Assembly: GCA_030601885.1 (NCBI GenBank) | Contig: JAUWAU010000001.1 | Location: 186,001 to 250,000 of the forward strand | Length of the DNA stretch: 64,000 bases | Direction of reading: 5' to 3' | From: Armatimonadota bacterium | GTDB lineage: Bacteria > Armatimonadota > Zipacnadia > JAUWAU01 | Shown: positions 41,394 to 49,889 of the stretch, in pieces | Layout: every line of letters begins with the position of its first letter | Position numbering within the stretch: position 1 is the stretch's first letter | Translations under genes and position numbers: made by a program | Notes under the pieces: model-generated | Database searches by the model: none | The model's input: only the letters and a program-made list of their open reading frames with translations | What the model was told of the DNA's origin: nothing

Positions 41394-44174
41394 ATGAACA
41401 TGCTCTTGGCCTTCATCGTGTTGACAGCCGGCGCTGCCCCGTGGGCCGGAGGGACCGAGGTCCGTCGTCTACTATCCTGGGAATTCGACCAGGTGGGGCG
41501 CCTTGAGGGATGGCTGCCGAACGCCCACCTCACGGATGTCCAGGTACGGGATGCTGCGCTATCATGCACGGGGATCGGCAGCGACCCGTTTCTGACGAGC
41601 CCTGTGTTCGAGATCCCGGCCCGGCCGTGGCAGTACATTGAGGTGAGGATGAAGTCAGACGAGGGGGGCGACGCGGAGTTCTTCTGGTCGAACACGCTGC
41701 AGGGCAAGTACGGCGGATTCAGCCCGGGCAAGGAGACGCGCTTTCACGTTCGCGGCGATAATGAGTGGCATACCTACCACGTGTTTCCGTTCTGGCATGC
41801 CGAGCGGAAGATCGTCCATCTTCGGTTCGACCTTTTCACTCCCGGCCACTTCATCATCGACTCGATCCGCGTGGTTGACATCCAACCGGTCGCTGCACCG
41901 GCGACGGCGCTTTCGTGGGACTTCCGCGAGGCCTGGGACGCCCTCGGCTGGTGGACCCTCGGTCATGCCGAGGACTTGCGCCTGGAGCGCGGCGTTCTTT
42001 GCTTCACGGCCACCTCCGCCGACGCCGCGGTCTTCGGGCCGCCCCTCCGTGCCGAAATCGGCGATCGGTTGTGGGTCAGTCTCCGCGCCCGCGTCTCCGC
42101 CGGTCGCCAGGGGGCCATCTGCTGGGCCACCGAGGGTAGCCAGAGCCTGCATCGGACTGCATTCCGCCTCATCCCGGACGGACGGCTCCATAGCTATAAC
42201 GTGGATCTGAGCGGCGAGACGGACTGGCAAGGCAGGCTGCTCGCCCTGGGGCTGCAGGCGCCAGGCACCCGCGCCGCCGAGGTGGAGATTGAGCAGCTTT
42301 CAATCAACACCCAGCCGCTCGGCCCGCCAGAACTGTCGGTCAGCCACTTCGGCTTGGCAGATGGCATCAATCGGACCAGCCGGGCGTGCCGCCTCATTCT
42401 GTCTGTCCTCAACTCCGGCGGCGAGCCGGCTATCGGAGGCCGTGTGCTGCTGTCGGCGCCGCGTGGCCTGCGCATCCTCAGCCCGCGGGAGCAGAAGCTG
42501 GCCCGCATCGACTTCATGCTGCCCGAGCAGGTCACCTGGGAGGTCATGGCGCGCAGGCCTTTCGAGGGCATTGTGAAGGTCCGGCTTATCCGTCCGGGCG
42601 CGCCTCCCGAGGAATACGAGACGAGGATCGAGATCCTCCCGGACCTCGGCCTGGCGAAATCCGACTATGTGCCTGAGCCGCACCCCGTGAGAGCGCCGCA
42701 GGATTTGCTGATGTACTACTACCCTGGATGGGGCGCTCCGGGCAGATGGGAGTGCATTCGACGCCTCGCACCCGTGCGCAAGCCCGTGCTCGGCTACTAT
42801 GACGAGGGGAACCCGGAATGCGCCGATTGGCAGATCAAGTGGGCCGTCGAGCACGGGATCAAGGGCTTCCTCGTGGATTGGTACTGGTGCCAGGGCGGCC
42901 GCTCGCACGAGCACTGGCTGCACGACGCCTATATGAACGCGCGCTATCGGCGGTACCTGAAGTTTGCCATCATGTGGGCGAACCACAATCCCAAGGGCAC
43001 GCATTCCCTGGAAGACTGGCGCGACGTCACGCAGTACTGGATCGATCATTACTTCGGGATGGAGGAGTATTACCGCATCGGCGACAGGCCGGCCGTGTTC
43101 ATCTGGTCGCCGCCGAACGTGCGCCGCGACCTCGGCAGCGCGGAGAAGACGCAGGAGCTGTATGCGCTCTCGCAGCGTATGGCGCGCCAAGCGGGGCACA
43201 AGGGCATCTACTTCGTCGCCATGCACGGCCACCGGACGGCGCCGGAGGTGCAGGAGCGCGTCGCCGAGGGCTACCAGGGCGCCTCGACCTACCACTGGTG
43301 GGGAGATGCGCCGGAGATAGCCGACAGCCCGCTGTATTTCCCCTTTGAATTGGTGGTACGAACGAGCCAGGCCGCGTGGGCCCGACACGCCGACCTGCTC
43401 GGCGACCGGCTCGACTGGATATTCACCATCGATTCAGGGTGGGATTCGCGCCCGTGGCACGGCGACCGGGCGAGAGTGATCCACGGCCGCACGCCCGAGC
43501 TGTTCGAGTGGCTATTGCGGGAGGGCAAGGCCTTCGCCGACGAGACGCATCGCAACATCATCGCTCTGGGGCCGGCCAACGAGTGGGGCGAGGGCAGCTA
43601 CCTGGAGCCGTGCGCCGAGTGGGGTTTTGCCATGTACGACAAGATCCGGCAGGTGTTCTGCGAGCCGGGAGAGTGGCCGCCGAACATCGCGCCGGTGGAT
43701 GTAGGACTGGGGCCGTACGACTTCGCGATGGACCCGTACAAAACCGCGTGGCACTTCGACCAAGAGGGCGATACCGAGGGCTGGGGGCCTCTCATGGGTC
43801 TCGCTAACGTCAAGGTCCAGGGCGGCCGCCTCGGGGGCGACACGACCTCTCGTGACCCCGCGCTCGTCAGCCCGCCGATCAGGCTCAACGCGCGAGATTG
43901 GCCGTACTTGGTGATCGGAATGCGGATCACTCCGCCGCCCGACGACGGCGACGAGTGCCAGGTGTTCTGGACGACGCCGACGGCGCCGACGACCGAGCCG
44001 GCGAGCCAGCGAGCGGAGCTGGCAGCGGACGACCAGATGCACACGTACGTTCTACACCTGGCCGCCAACCCGCGCTGGCGCGGCCCCATCGTGAGCTTGC
44101 GTTTCGACCCTTGTTCGGCCAGGGAGCGCCGGGTTGAGATCGACGAGATACGCCTCTCGGCAGACGGCGCCTAG
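41394..44174 (+). CDS. Large secreted WbsX-like (GH99-like) glycoside hydrolase with two flanking beta-domains
   Basis: The 926-residue protein has a signal peptide (residues 1-20). The N-terminal 400 residues contain two jelly-roll-like carbohydrate-binding regions. Residues about 430-760 match the glycosyltransferase-WbsX/GH99-like family: 'Met-Tyr-Tyr-Tyr-Pro-Gly-Trp', 'Lys-Pro-Val-Leu-Gly-Tyr-Tyr-Asp', 'Phe-Leu-Val-Asp-Trp-Tyr-Trp', 'Ile-Met-Trp-Ala-Asn-His-Asn' and 'Ala-Asn-Glu-Trp-Gly-Glu-Gly'. A last beta-sandwich (about 790-926) repeats the N-terminal binding type. GGGGAGAG precedes the ATG at 41394. Confidence 0.8.
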   Translation: MNMLLAFIVLTAGAAPWAGGTEVRRLLSWEFDQVGRLEGWLPNAHLTDVQVRDAALSCTGIGSDPFLTSPVFEIPARPWQYIEVRMKSDEGGDAEFFWSNTLQGKYGGFSPGKETRFHVRGDNEWHTYHVFPFWHAERKIVHLRFDLFTPGHFIIDSIRVVDIQPVAAPATALSWDFREAWDALGWWTLGHAEDLRLERGVLCFTATSADAAVFGPPLRAEIGDRLWVSLRARVSAGRQGAICWATEGSQSLHRTAFRLIPDGRLHSYNVDLSGETDWQGRLLALGLQAPGTRAAEVEIEQLSINTQPLGPPELSVSHFGLADGINRTSRACRLILSVLNSGGEPAIGGRVLLSAPRGLRILSPREQKLARIDFMLPEQVTWEVMARRPFEGIVKVRLIRPGAPPEEYETRIEILPDLGLAKSDYVPEPHPVRAPQDLLMYYYPGWGAPGRWECIRRLAPVRKPVLGYYDEGNPECADWQIKWAVEHGIKGFLVDWYWCQGGRSHEHWLHDAYMNARYRRYLKFAIMWANHNPKGTHSLEDWRDVTQYWIDHYFGMEEYYRIGDRPAVFIWSPPNVRRDLGSAEKTQELYALSQRMARQAGHKGIYFVAMHGHRTAPEVQERVAEGYQGASTYHWWGDAPEIADSPLYFPFELVVRTSQAAWARHADLLGDRLDWIFTIDSGWDSRPWHGDRARVIHGRTPELFEWLLREGKAFADETHRNIIALGPANEWGEGSYLEPCAEWGFAMYDKIRQVFCEPGEWPPNIAPVDVGLGPYDFAMDPYKTAWHFDQEGDTEGWGPLMGLANVKVQGGRLGGDTTSRDPALVSPPIRLNARDWPYLVIGMRITPPPDDGDECQVFWTTPTAPTTEPASQRAELAADDQMHTYVLHLAANPRWRGPIVSLRFDPCSARERRVEIDEIRLSADGA

Positions 44175-44205
44175 TGGTCGCGCTCTTCCCGTCTGAGCTG
44201 AAGCG

Positions 44206-44282
44206 TCAGGCGCCGCCATACGGCGGCCCGCCGATCTTGGCAACCGTGGCGGTCCATTCCTGCCCGGCCTGGAGGCTGACCG
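44206..44282 (-). pseudogene. Duplicated 3' fragment of the downstream glycosidase-like gene (direct repeat F, left copy)
   Basis: 44216-44282 is identical over 67 bases to 47796-47862, the 3' end of the gene at 47780-49465 on the same strand. Here the frame ends in Pro-Pro-Tyr-Gly-Gly-Ala-stop, while the full gene ends Pro-Pro-Tyr-Gly-Pro-His-Thr-Lys. This copy may preserve the ancestral C-terminus. It marks the left edge of the four-gene module. Confidence 0.9.
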
Positions 44283-44384
44283 TGGGAGAGACGCAAGAGC
44301 GACGCCGAGCGCCTCTTGGCATCGGTCTCCCCTCCGCTGTGCCTGGTCCATTTCACGGCACTCAAGGGGGGACCAGTGCGGCGA

Positions 44385-45737
44385 CTATGGAGCCGACAAA
44401 GCTGTGGCCCATTTACGCAGGTACTCGAGGTCGGGGAGAAACTGCAGGTCTCTTGTGTCTGGATTAGGAATGGCTCGCACAGTGTCGTTGTACCGTTCGT
44501 ACGTGACACGCAAGGCGTCTAGCGCCTCCGGCAGCGCGGTCCCGCGTGTGGCCTCCTTTTCGTTGTTCCGCGCCTGGAGGAAGTGCCTCTTCAGAGCCGC
44601 GGTTCGCCACATCAGGGGCAGGTTGCGGGGGTCACCGGCGAGCACCTCCGAGCAGATGGGACACTCGCACATCAGGTCGACAGGCGAGTCCACCTCCTGC
44701 ATGATACGGACCGCATGGGACATCTTGCGAAAGTCGTGGAAAAGCGGGAAGTAGTATCGATCAGGCGGGGGGCCACCCGGCGGCAAGCGCCGCACCTCCT
44801 TGTGCTCCCCGTACAGCATGCCGTGAGATACTCCTGCGAGGCCGTTCCCCGTCATGAGCATGCACATATATCCACCATAGAGCATGAGAGTTTGCTTTTT
44901 GTGCTGGGCATGCAGCTCGCCAACGAAGTCCGCAAGCGCGCGTATCTGTGGTTCCTGCGCCCCTGACTGCGAGAAGCCATTGAGCCAGAGGACGACAACG
45001 TCCGCGGGCCAGCGCCCGCAGTCGGCGAGCAGGGCTTCGCGCTGGAAGGCCTCTTCAAGGCAGGCGACTTGCGTGCATATCACCGGGAGTATTTGCGTGC
45101 CGCGCCGCTGCGCTTCATCCAAAGCGGCGCCCTGCAGCGTCACGCACGCAGCGTACCACGGGTCGCGCACGCTCTTGAAGTAGAAGTAGGGGGCCAGCAA
45201 CACGGCAGGAGTTGGCAGCGTTCGGCTCACCGCCACGTATCGTCCCACGAGCCTCCTCACCACGTCCGCGACAACCTCGTCTTGAAAGACTACGCAGCCG
45301 CGCCCTAGTGAGGCGAGGATGTTCTCCGGATTCAGAAGTCTGAGCGTGCGTTGTTCCCCGCTCCCCTCGGCCGATCTTCCCTCCCCCTGAACGTCCGTGC
45401 CATGCGACTCGGCGGCCTCTGCGACCATTCTAGCGAACTCCCCACCGTACGCTTCCGCCAGCTTGCGAGCCGAGCGTCGCGTGCCCCATTCGTCGGAGTA
45501 CGAACGGACGCTCTGGTACATGTATGTCATTGGGTCGACAATGTAGGGCTTCTCCAGGCCATAGAGGAACGCCGGCAGCGCTTCATGGAAGAACGCGAGG
45601 ATGTGCGCTGGGATCACGATCGCGTCGTAGAGCGCCTTGATAGCAGGATCGGCGATGATGTCCTTGTCTGCTGGCATGCCATATCGCAGCAGCGTAAAGG
45701 GCGGCTCCCCCGGCAAGTTCAGCGACAATGCTCCCAC
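44385..45737 (-). CDS. TGT/DpdA-like TIM-barrel protein with CxCxxC...H zinc motif, accessory operon
   Basis: A 450-residue protein of unknown function. Near the C-terminus it has Cys357-x-Cys359-x2-Cys362-x22-His385, close to the zinc site of tRNA-guanine transglycosylases (C-x-C-x2-C-x25-H) and their DNA-modifying relatives (DpdA). Upstream are TIM-barrel-like strands: 'Gly-Tyr-Met-Cys-Met-Leu', then 'Gly-Val-Ser-His-Gly-Met-x-Tyr-Gly-Glu'. The start is GTG at 45737 or TTG at 45728, overlapping the preceding gene. It is the last gene of a four-gene operon. The TGT relationship is inferred from one motif and the fold pattern and should be treated as weak. Confidence 0.6.
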   Translation of the reverse strand: MGALSLNLPGEPPFTLLRYGMPADKDIIADPAIKALYDAIVIPAHILAFFHEALPAFLYGLEKPYIVDPMTYMYQSVRSYSDEWGTRRSARKLAEAYGGEFARMVAEAAESHGTDVQGEGRSAEGSGEQRTLRLLNPENILASLGRGCVVFQDEVVADVVRRLVGRYVAVSRTLPTPAVLLAPYFYFKSVRDPWYAACVTLQGAALDEAQRRGTQILPVICTQVACLEEAFQREALLADCGRWPADVVVLWLNGFSQSGAQEPQIRALADFVGELHAQHKKQTLMLYGGYMCMLMTGNGLAGVSHGMLYGEHKEVRRLPPGGPPPDRYYFPLFHDFRKMSHAVRIMQEVDSPVDLMCECPICSEVLAGDPRNLPLMWRTAALKRHFLQARNNEKEATRGTALPEALDALRVTYERYNDTVRAIPNPDTRDLQFLPDLEYLRKWATALSAP

Positions 45738-46129
45738 TCCCCCCTGGCCCCTACGGCTTCGCGGACCATTCGAACGCAGTGTGGATTCGTGCATTGCACG
45801 GGCGGCGCCTCGACCTCGACATGGACCTGGCCATCCACGCCAATGAGCCCAATGCGCCATGCCTGTAGTACCTCGCGGGGGACCCTGGATGTGCACCCCT
45901 GTGGTACCGCCAGGAAGCTGATGTGAGCGCACGTTTGCGCGAGGATGATCTGCGCCACGCCCCTCTGCCAGTCCTTGATTTTCCCCTCAACAACCGTGAC
46001 GTCCCCCGTCACAGGGTCAACGGCCACGAGATCGATCCTTCTCTCGAAAAAGGGGACCTCGCAGCCGACGATGCGCCCGCCTTCGGCGAAAGAGACGGCG
46101 ACGCGTTCCATCATCGCGGCCTCAGTCAT
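45719..46129 (-). CDS. Small PD-(D/E)XK-nuclease-like protein, accessory operon
   Basis: The 136-residue protein carries a likely PD-(D/E)XK core: Glu24 in 'Cys-Glu-Val-Pro', Asp33 in 'Arg-Arg-Ile-Asp-Leu-Val-Ala-Val-Asp-Pro', then Glu48-x-Lys50 in 'Val-Val-Glu-Gly-Lys-Ile-Lys-Asp-Trp', followed by Gln60. This is the metal-binding order of restriction-endonuclease-fold enzymes. The C-terminal half is unfamiliar. It begins nine bases after the membrane-protein gene and its stop overlaps the start of the TGT-like gene. Confidence 0.65.
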   Translation of the reverse strand: MTEAAMMERVAVSFAEGGRIVGCEVPFFERRIDLVAVDPVTGDVTVVEGKIKDWQRGVAQIILAQTCAHISFLAVPQGCTSRVPREVLQAWRIGLIGVDGQVHVEVEAPPVQCTNPHCVRMVREAVGARGEWEHCR

Positions 46130-46138
46130 GGCGTCCCC

Positions 46139-46849
46139 CTAGGCCGCCCGCGATCGGCTCCACCGGCGCGTCAGCCGGGAAAAGGCATGCTCGTTCGCGA
46201 CGCCTGCGCCAGCGAGGACCAGGCTGCCGAGTATTATAAGACCGAATAGTACGAGATGGAGATAACATAGGATCGCAGGCGCACGCCACGCACAGTGCGC
46301 AAGCGCTGCGGTTGCCAATACCCCGCCCAGCGCCAGTACTGACAGGAGCGCACCGTACGCTTGGTCAGCTGCGGACCTGTGCTTACGTAGCTCGCGCACA
46401 TCCGCCCGCGCCTCGCCGACGAATGCGAAGATCGTGAGGAGCGCCGCCGTGGGTGGATCACTGGCTCCGACGGACAGTGCACTGCGGGCGAGGACTCCTG
46501 TCCTTCTTGCCAGGATCGAAAGGGTATTCTCTCGAGCAAGTGGCATCTGGCCTCTCGCGTCCGTCAGGAGCGCGGCGCCCAATAGGGAGCGGACTTCGTC
46601 GTCAGCCCGCACGGTCTCCACAACCACCGCTTCGTGGATCGGCCCCAGAGCCTGTGCCAGCCGCTCGGCAGCCTCGCGCAGAATGTTATCATCGAGCGCC
46701 CCCCCGACGCGGTCATACTCCTCCGAGTGTCGTCGGTGTAGGGCTTGGCGATGACAATGGATACGCCAGGCGCCGGCGAAAAGGGAGCCTGCGACGAAGA
46801 TTATGGCGTAGACCCACTGAGGATCCCCCTGCATCGTTCGCGCGCTCAC
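46139..46849 (-). CDS. Membrane protein of unknown function, accessory operon
   Basis: The 236-residue protein has one N-terminal membrane segment (about residues 13-29), a soluble helical middle of about 120 residues, then two C-terminal membrane segments (about 165-215) and a basic tail. No family is recognised. Its GTG overlaps the stop of the upstream gene by GTGA, and the next gene begins nine bases after its own stop, so it is part of the four-gene operon. Confidence 0.6.
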   Translation of the reverse strand: MSARTMQGDPQWVYAIIFVAGSLFAGAWRIHCHRQALHRRHSEEYDRVGGALDDNILREAAERLAQALGPIHEAVVVETVRADDEVRSLLGAALLTDARGQMPLARENTLSILARRTGVLARSALSVGASDPPTAALLTIFAFVGEARADVRELRKHRSAADQAYGALLSVLALGGVLATAALAHCAWRAPAILCYLHLVLFGLIILGSLVLAGAGVANEHAFSRLTRRWSRSRAA

Positions 46850-47430
46850 TCCAATCCCAATTGCGCCCTGATTCTAGAGTAGCTTGCCGCGTCCGGATAG
46901 CGCCGGTACACGTAGCGAAGCAGGTCCCTGAGCGGCATTGGGTTGTAGTCGCGCTTCACCCGCTCTAACGATGCTCTAACTTCCGCCGGCAACGTTTCGA
47001 GCAACTTTCGTGCGACGTCGACGCCCGTCGCCGTGAGCCGAAACGCCTCTGGGGGCGTGTATTCGCTCTGGGCCAACGCGTCGGCGTCGACGTCGGCGAG
47101 CAGGCGGCTCCGCTCGACGGCGTCTTCCGCAGCCGATCGCCCCGTAGGGGTGGCCTTGACCAGCTTGACATCCTCGAGGAACTCGATGGCATCGTAGACG
47201 TCGGCGTCGAACGGGCCCATGTCGTAGGGCTGGAAGTCGAAGTACCGCTCACCGGATGCGAGCACCTGGGTTATTGACGCCTCTTTCTCCAGAAGGAACA
47301 GCAGCTTCATCAGGCGCGTGATCCCTACTACCGGCTCAGGCTCTGGTCCGCATTCGGCCCCCGCGCGCAGCAAGACCAACACTATGTCGATGCGGTTCTC
47401 GACTCTCAGGTCGGGGTTGACCGGGGGCAA
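46846..47430 (-). CDS. SocA/Panacea-like (DUF4065-type) protein, first gene of the accessory operon
   Basis: The product (194 residues from TTG 47430) shows a SocA/Panacea-like pattern: 'Ile-Thr-Arg-Leu-Met-Lys-Leu-Leu-Phe-Leu-Leu-Glu-Lys', 'Phe-x-Phe-x-Pro-Tyr-x-x-Gly-Pro-Phe-Asp', 'Ile-Glu-Phe-Leu-Glu' and 'Leu-Thr-Ala-Thr-Gly'. Panacea domains serve as antitoxins for many toxin types and occur in proteolytic-adaptor systems. No ATG fits; TTG 47430 is an estimate, and the frame is open far upstream. It overlaps the next gene by GTGA. Confidence 0.6.
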   Translation of the reverse strand: MPPVNPDLRVENRIDIVLVLLRAGAECGPEPEPVVGITRLMKLLFLLEKEASITQVLASGERYFDFQPYDMGPFDADVYDAIEFLEDVKLVKATPTGRSAAEDAVERSRLLADVDADALAQSEYTPPEAFRLTATGVDVARKLLETLPAEVRASLERVKRDYNPMPLRDLLRYVYRRYPDAASYSRIRAQLGLE

Positions 47431-47779
47431 TCCCGCGCACCTCCTGGTGCCACTCGTCGGCAGCGGCGCTGAGACTGCTGGCAGTGCGGCAAGCCGCTGG
47501 GAGCGCGGCACTTGCGAGCCTTGGCACGTAGGCCGTTTGGCAGGTACGTGAAGGCGCCAGTCGCGCGCCTTTCGGCCCCGTCGTCTGCGCGTCTCTGCCG
47601 GGGGCACAGGATCTGTCCTGCACGGCTTCTGGCCGCCCGGAGGCCTATCGTAGCCGGGTGCCGCCGCTCGAGTAAACGTCCATTCAATCACAGTATAGCC
47701 CGTCGGCTCGTCCTGTCAAGCGCAGCCGGGCGCTCGGGCCCCTGCTACTCGGGGGCAGCGGCGGGCGCCTGAGTACCAG
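47431..47779. other. Region upstream of the four-gene operon
   Basis: No credible gene apart from a possible N-terminal extension of the SocA/Panacea-like frame. The promoter of the accessory operon should lie here; no consensus hexamers stand out. It ends at the 3' end of the glycosidase-like gene. Confidence 0.35.
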
Positions 47780-49465
47780 CTACTTCGTGTGGGGCCCATA
47801 CGGCGGCCCGCCGATCTTGGCAACCGTGGCGGTCCATTCCTGCCCGGCCTGGAGGCTGACCGCCAGCCCACGCCGGAGCTCCGCGCCGAGGCGGTCGCTC
47901 GGCTCCGCGCCGGGCACGCTGATGCGGTAGAGGACGCTGTCTTCGACCGAGAACCACTCGGCGTACTCGTTCAGGCGCGGGTAGTTGGGCGAGACGCCGA
48001 AGTGCTCCCGATGGCGCGGGTAGTCGAAGAACAGCTTCCCCGTCCACGGCTCCTTGGCCGTGAGGTAGATGCGCAGATTGTCCCCGTCGCGCTCGGCACC
48101 GTAGGCTAGATCTTCGCGCCATGGTGCGGCACGCAGCCCGCCGGTCTTCATCATCGCGTACATCAGCCAGGTGCGCGCCACGTTGCCGTCGCCGTGCCAG
48201 CCCTCAATGATGCCATCCTCCTGCTGCTTTGCCGACATGGCGACGATGGCCTCGTCCACCCACTTGAACGCCGACGCGACCGGCTCGCGATTCAGCAGCA
48301 CGATGCCGCTCTCGATGCTGTCGGCGAAGGCATCGGCGCCGCCCCAGTCCGGGTAGTTGTGGATGCTCTCAAGGCCCTTGACGACCGCGTCTCGATAGCG
48401 CTGCTCCCCGGTGAGAAGGTAGGCCGTGTAGAAGGCGTTGAATACGTAGCCCCACGTGTCCGGCACGCTGCGGCGCGGCGTCTCCAGCGTTGATGGCGTG
48501 ATCTCATCCACCCACAGGCCGTCCTCGTTGCGCGCCCTCTCGAGCAGCGTGTCCAACATGCTCCGGAAGGCCGGTTCGTATCGGTCCGCCCTCGCCGGCG
48601 CATACCGCCGTGCCAGGGCATACGCCTCCGAGAGCCCGCCGACGATCTCGCTGCCATGATCCCTGAGCCGCAGGCGGTCGCTCTTCACCGCGTGCTTGTC
48701 GAAATCCCAGTCATGGCACGGTAGCCAATTGCTGTTGGGCAGCATCTCGAGAAAGTACGCGTCGGCGATGCGTAGCGCGGTGGCCAGGAACCGGGTGTCG
48801 CCGGTGGCAGGATACAGGCGCGCGAGCACCTGGAGCATCTCGCCGTTGACTTCCGCGCTGGTGGCGAGGATTGGGCCGAAGTCGGTGTGCACGCTGGCCT
48901 GCCCACAGATGTCGGTGGCGATGTCCCTGAGCCGCGCGAACCACTCCCCCCGGCCCATAAGCTCCACGATGGGCAACAGGCCGTCTTTGCAGTACTCCGA
49001 CGCGCCGAAGATGAGCCGCCCCTCGTTCACTTCATCTCGCAGGAACGCCTGCTTGCCGAAGTCGAAGGCGTCCGGCAGATGGCCCAGGCGCGTTGTGCGG
49101 CGTATCTCGGCGTGCAGGATGTCGCGCATCTTTCCCTCGAGCAGCGCCTCGTCGGTGTAGTAGGCGCTCAGCACCATGAAGGGCCACAGGTCGGCCGCCG
49201 AGTTCTCCGCCGTCCACACGGGGCTCGTCGCCTGCCCGCGCAGGTTCTGCGGGATGAGCCCCGTGCGCGCATCGGCATGCTGGAGCCATCCGTGGATGAA
49301 CCGATTGCAGCGGCTGAGCACCTCCGCCGCCACCTTTGCATTGGCCCGTGCTACGTCGAAGTCGTCGCAGAGAGCCGGTGCCGGCAGACCCACCGCACAC
49401 ACCACCATCGCCGCAGCGCCCCACCAATGCCAACGATGGATGCAACCCGATCTCATCGACTGCAT
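47780..49465 (-). CDS. Secreted (alpha/alpha)6-barrel-like glycosidase of unknown family
   Basis: A 561-residue protein with a signal peptide (about residues 10-33). The mature part has repeating helical hairpins and aromatic-rich loops ('Trp-Thr-Ala-Glu-Asn-Ser-Ala-Ala-Asp-Leu-Trp-Pro-Phe', 'Asp-Thr-Trp-Gly-Tyr-Val-Phe-Asn-Ala-Phe-Tyr', 'Glu-Gly-Trp-His-Gly-Asp-Gly'), as in glycosidases of the (alpha/alpha)6 fold. The last 67 bases of coding sequence are duplicated at 44216-44282. A GGGAGGCGAG site precedes the ATG at 49465; an alternative ATG lies three codons in. Confidence 0.6.
   Translation of the reverse strand: MQSMRSGCIHRWHWWGAAAMVVCAVGLPAPALCDDFDVARANAKVAAEVLSRCNRFIHGWLQHADARTGLIPQNLRGQATSPVWTAENSAADLWPFMVLSAYYTDEALLEGKMRDILHAEIRRTTRLGHLPDAFDFGKQAFLRDEVNEGRLIFGASEYCKDGLLPIVELMGRGEWFARLRDIATDICGQASVHTDFGPILATSAEVNGEMLQVLARLYPATGDTRFLATALRIADAYFLEMLPNSNWLPCHDWDFDKHAVKSDRLRLRDHGSEIVGGLSEAYALARRYAPARADRYEPAFRSMLDTLLERARNEDGLWVDEITPSTLETPRRSVPDTWGYVFNAFYTAYLLTGEQRYRDAVVKGLESIHNYPDWGGADAFADSIESGIVLLNREPVASAFKWVDEAIVAMSAKQQEDGIIEGWHGDGNVARTWLMYAMMKTGGLRAAPWREDLAYGAERDGDNLRIYLTAKEPWTGKLFFDYPRHREHFGVSPNYPRLNEYAEWFSVEDSVLYRISVPGAEPSDRLGAELRRGLAVSLQAGQEWTATVAKIGGPPYGPHTK
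47796..47862 (-). repeat. Direct repeat F, right copy (3' end of the glycosidase-like gene)
   Basis: 67 bases identical to 44216-44282. It lies within the last codons of the glycosidase-like gene and bounds the four-gene module on its right. Confidence 0.95.
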
Positions 49466-49575
49466 GTCCGGCTCGCCTCCCGTTCGGTGTCTAGGGCTTC
49501 TGTCGAGTTTACGTTCCTGCTGACTCCCCGATGACCCTCTTTGGCTCCACTAAACGAAAAAGGATAATCAGGCGG

Positions 49576-49605
49576 TTGCGCCGAAACAGGGAAGTGTTGT
49601 AGTAT
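49576..49605 (+). promoter_or_regulatory. Possible promoter for the cobalamin riboswitch operon
   Basis: TTGCGC at 49576-49581 and TAGTAT at 49600-49605 are spaced by 18 bases, each matching four of six consensus positions. The location, about 80 bases before the riboswitch, fits. Confidence 0.35.
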
Positions 49606-49688
49606 GCTGGCGCCGAAAGACGTTTCCATAGCCGGAGGTGATGCCCACTCTAAACAGGACGAGTAGTCAGACGTTCAGCGCGGTCGTT

Positions 49689-49854
49689 GCGCGCCGGACT
49701 AAGGGAAGGGAGTTCAAAGCTCCCGCCGCCCCGCGACTGTGATCGGGACGAAAGCCGCGACGATGCCACTGCCCGTGAGGACGGACCGTCCTCTTGGGTG
49801 GGAAGGCGCGGCGAGTAGGATGAACGAGAGCCAGGAGACCTGTCCGGCAGCGCG
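49689..49854 (+). ncRNA. Cobalamin (B12) riboswitch
   Basis: The leader contains the conserved cobalamin-riboswitch order: AAGGGAA, a G/C-rich hairpin with a 'GAGTTC...CTC' stem, CCCGCGACTGTGATCGGGA, GCCACTG, GGGAAGGC and the B12 box AGCCAGGAGACCTGTCC at 49829-49845. P1 is formed by GCGCGCCGGA (49689-49698) and TCCGGCAGCGCG. Downstream, a CCCCC/GGGGGG pair at about 49863-49876 precedes the ribosome binding site and could serve as the expression platform. It controls the BtuB-like receptor gene and probably the exbB-exbD-tonB genes behind it. Confidence 0.95.
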
Positions 49855-49889
49855 ATTCACTTTCCCCCGAGGGGGGAGGAAGGAATCGG

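Noticed and set aside
44385..45737. Annotating this as queuine tRNA-ribosyltransferase (tgt)
   Set aside because: Only the zinc motif and a barrel-like pattern fit; the H spacing differs (22 instead of 25), and the context is an accessory operon rather than queuosine synthesis.
44385..47430. Calling the four-gene operon a known Dpd system
   Set aside because: No DpdB-DpdK or preQ0 synthesis genes are present, and the nuclease and membrane proteins do not match known Dpd components.
11521..47862. Serine/tyrosine recombinase or transposase responsible for the repeat-bracketed modules
   Set aside because: I looked in every module and its flanks and found no integrase, transposase or resolvase-like gene.
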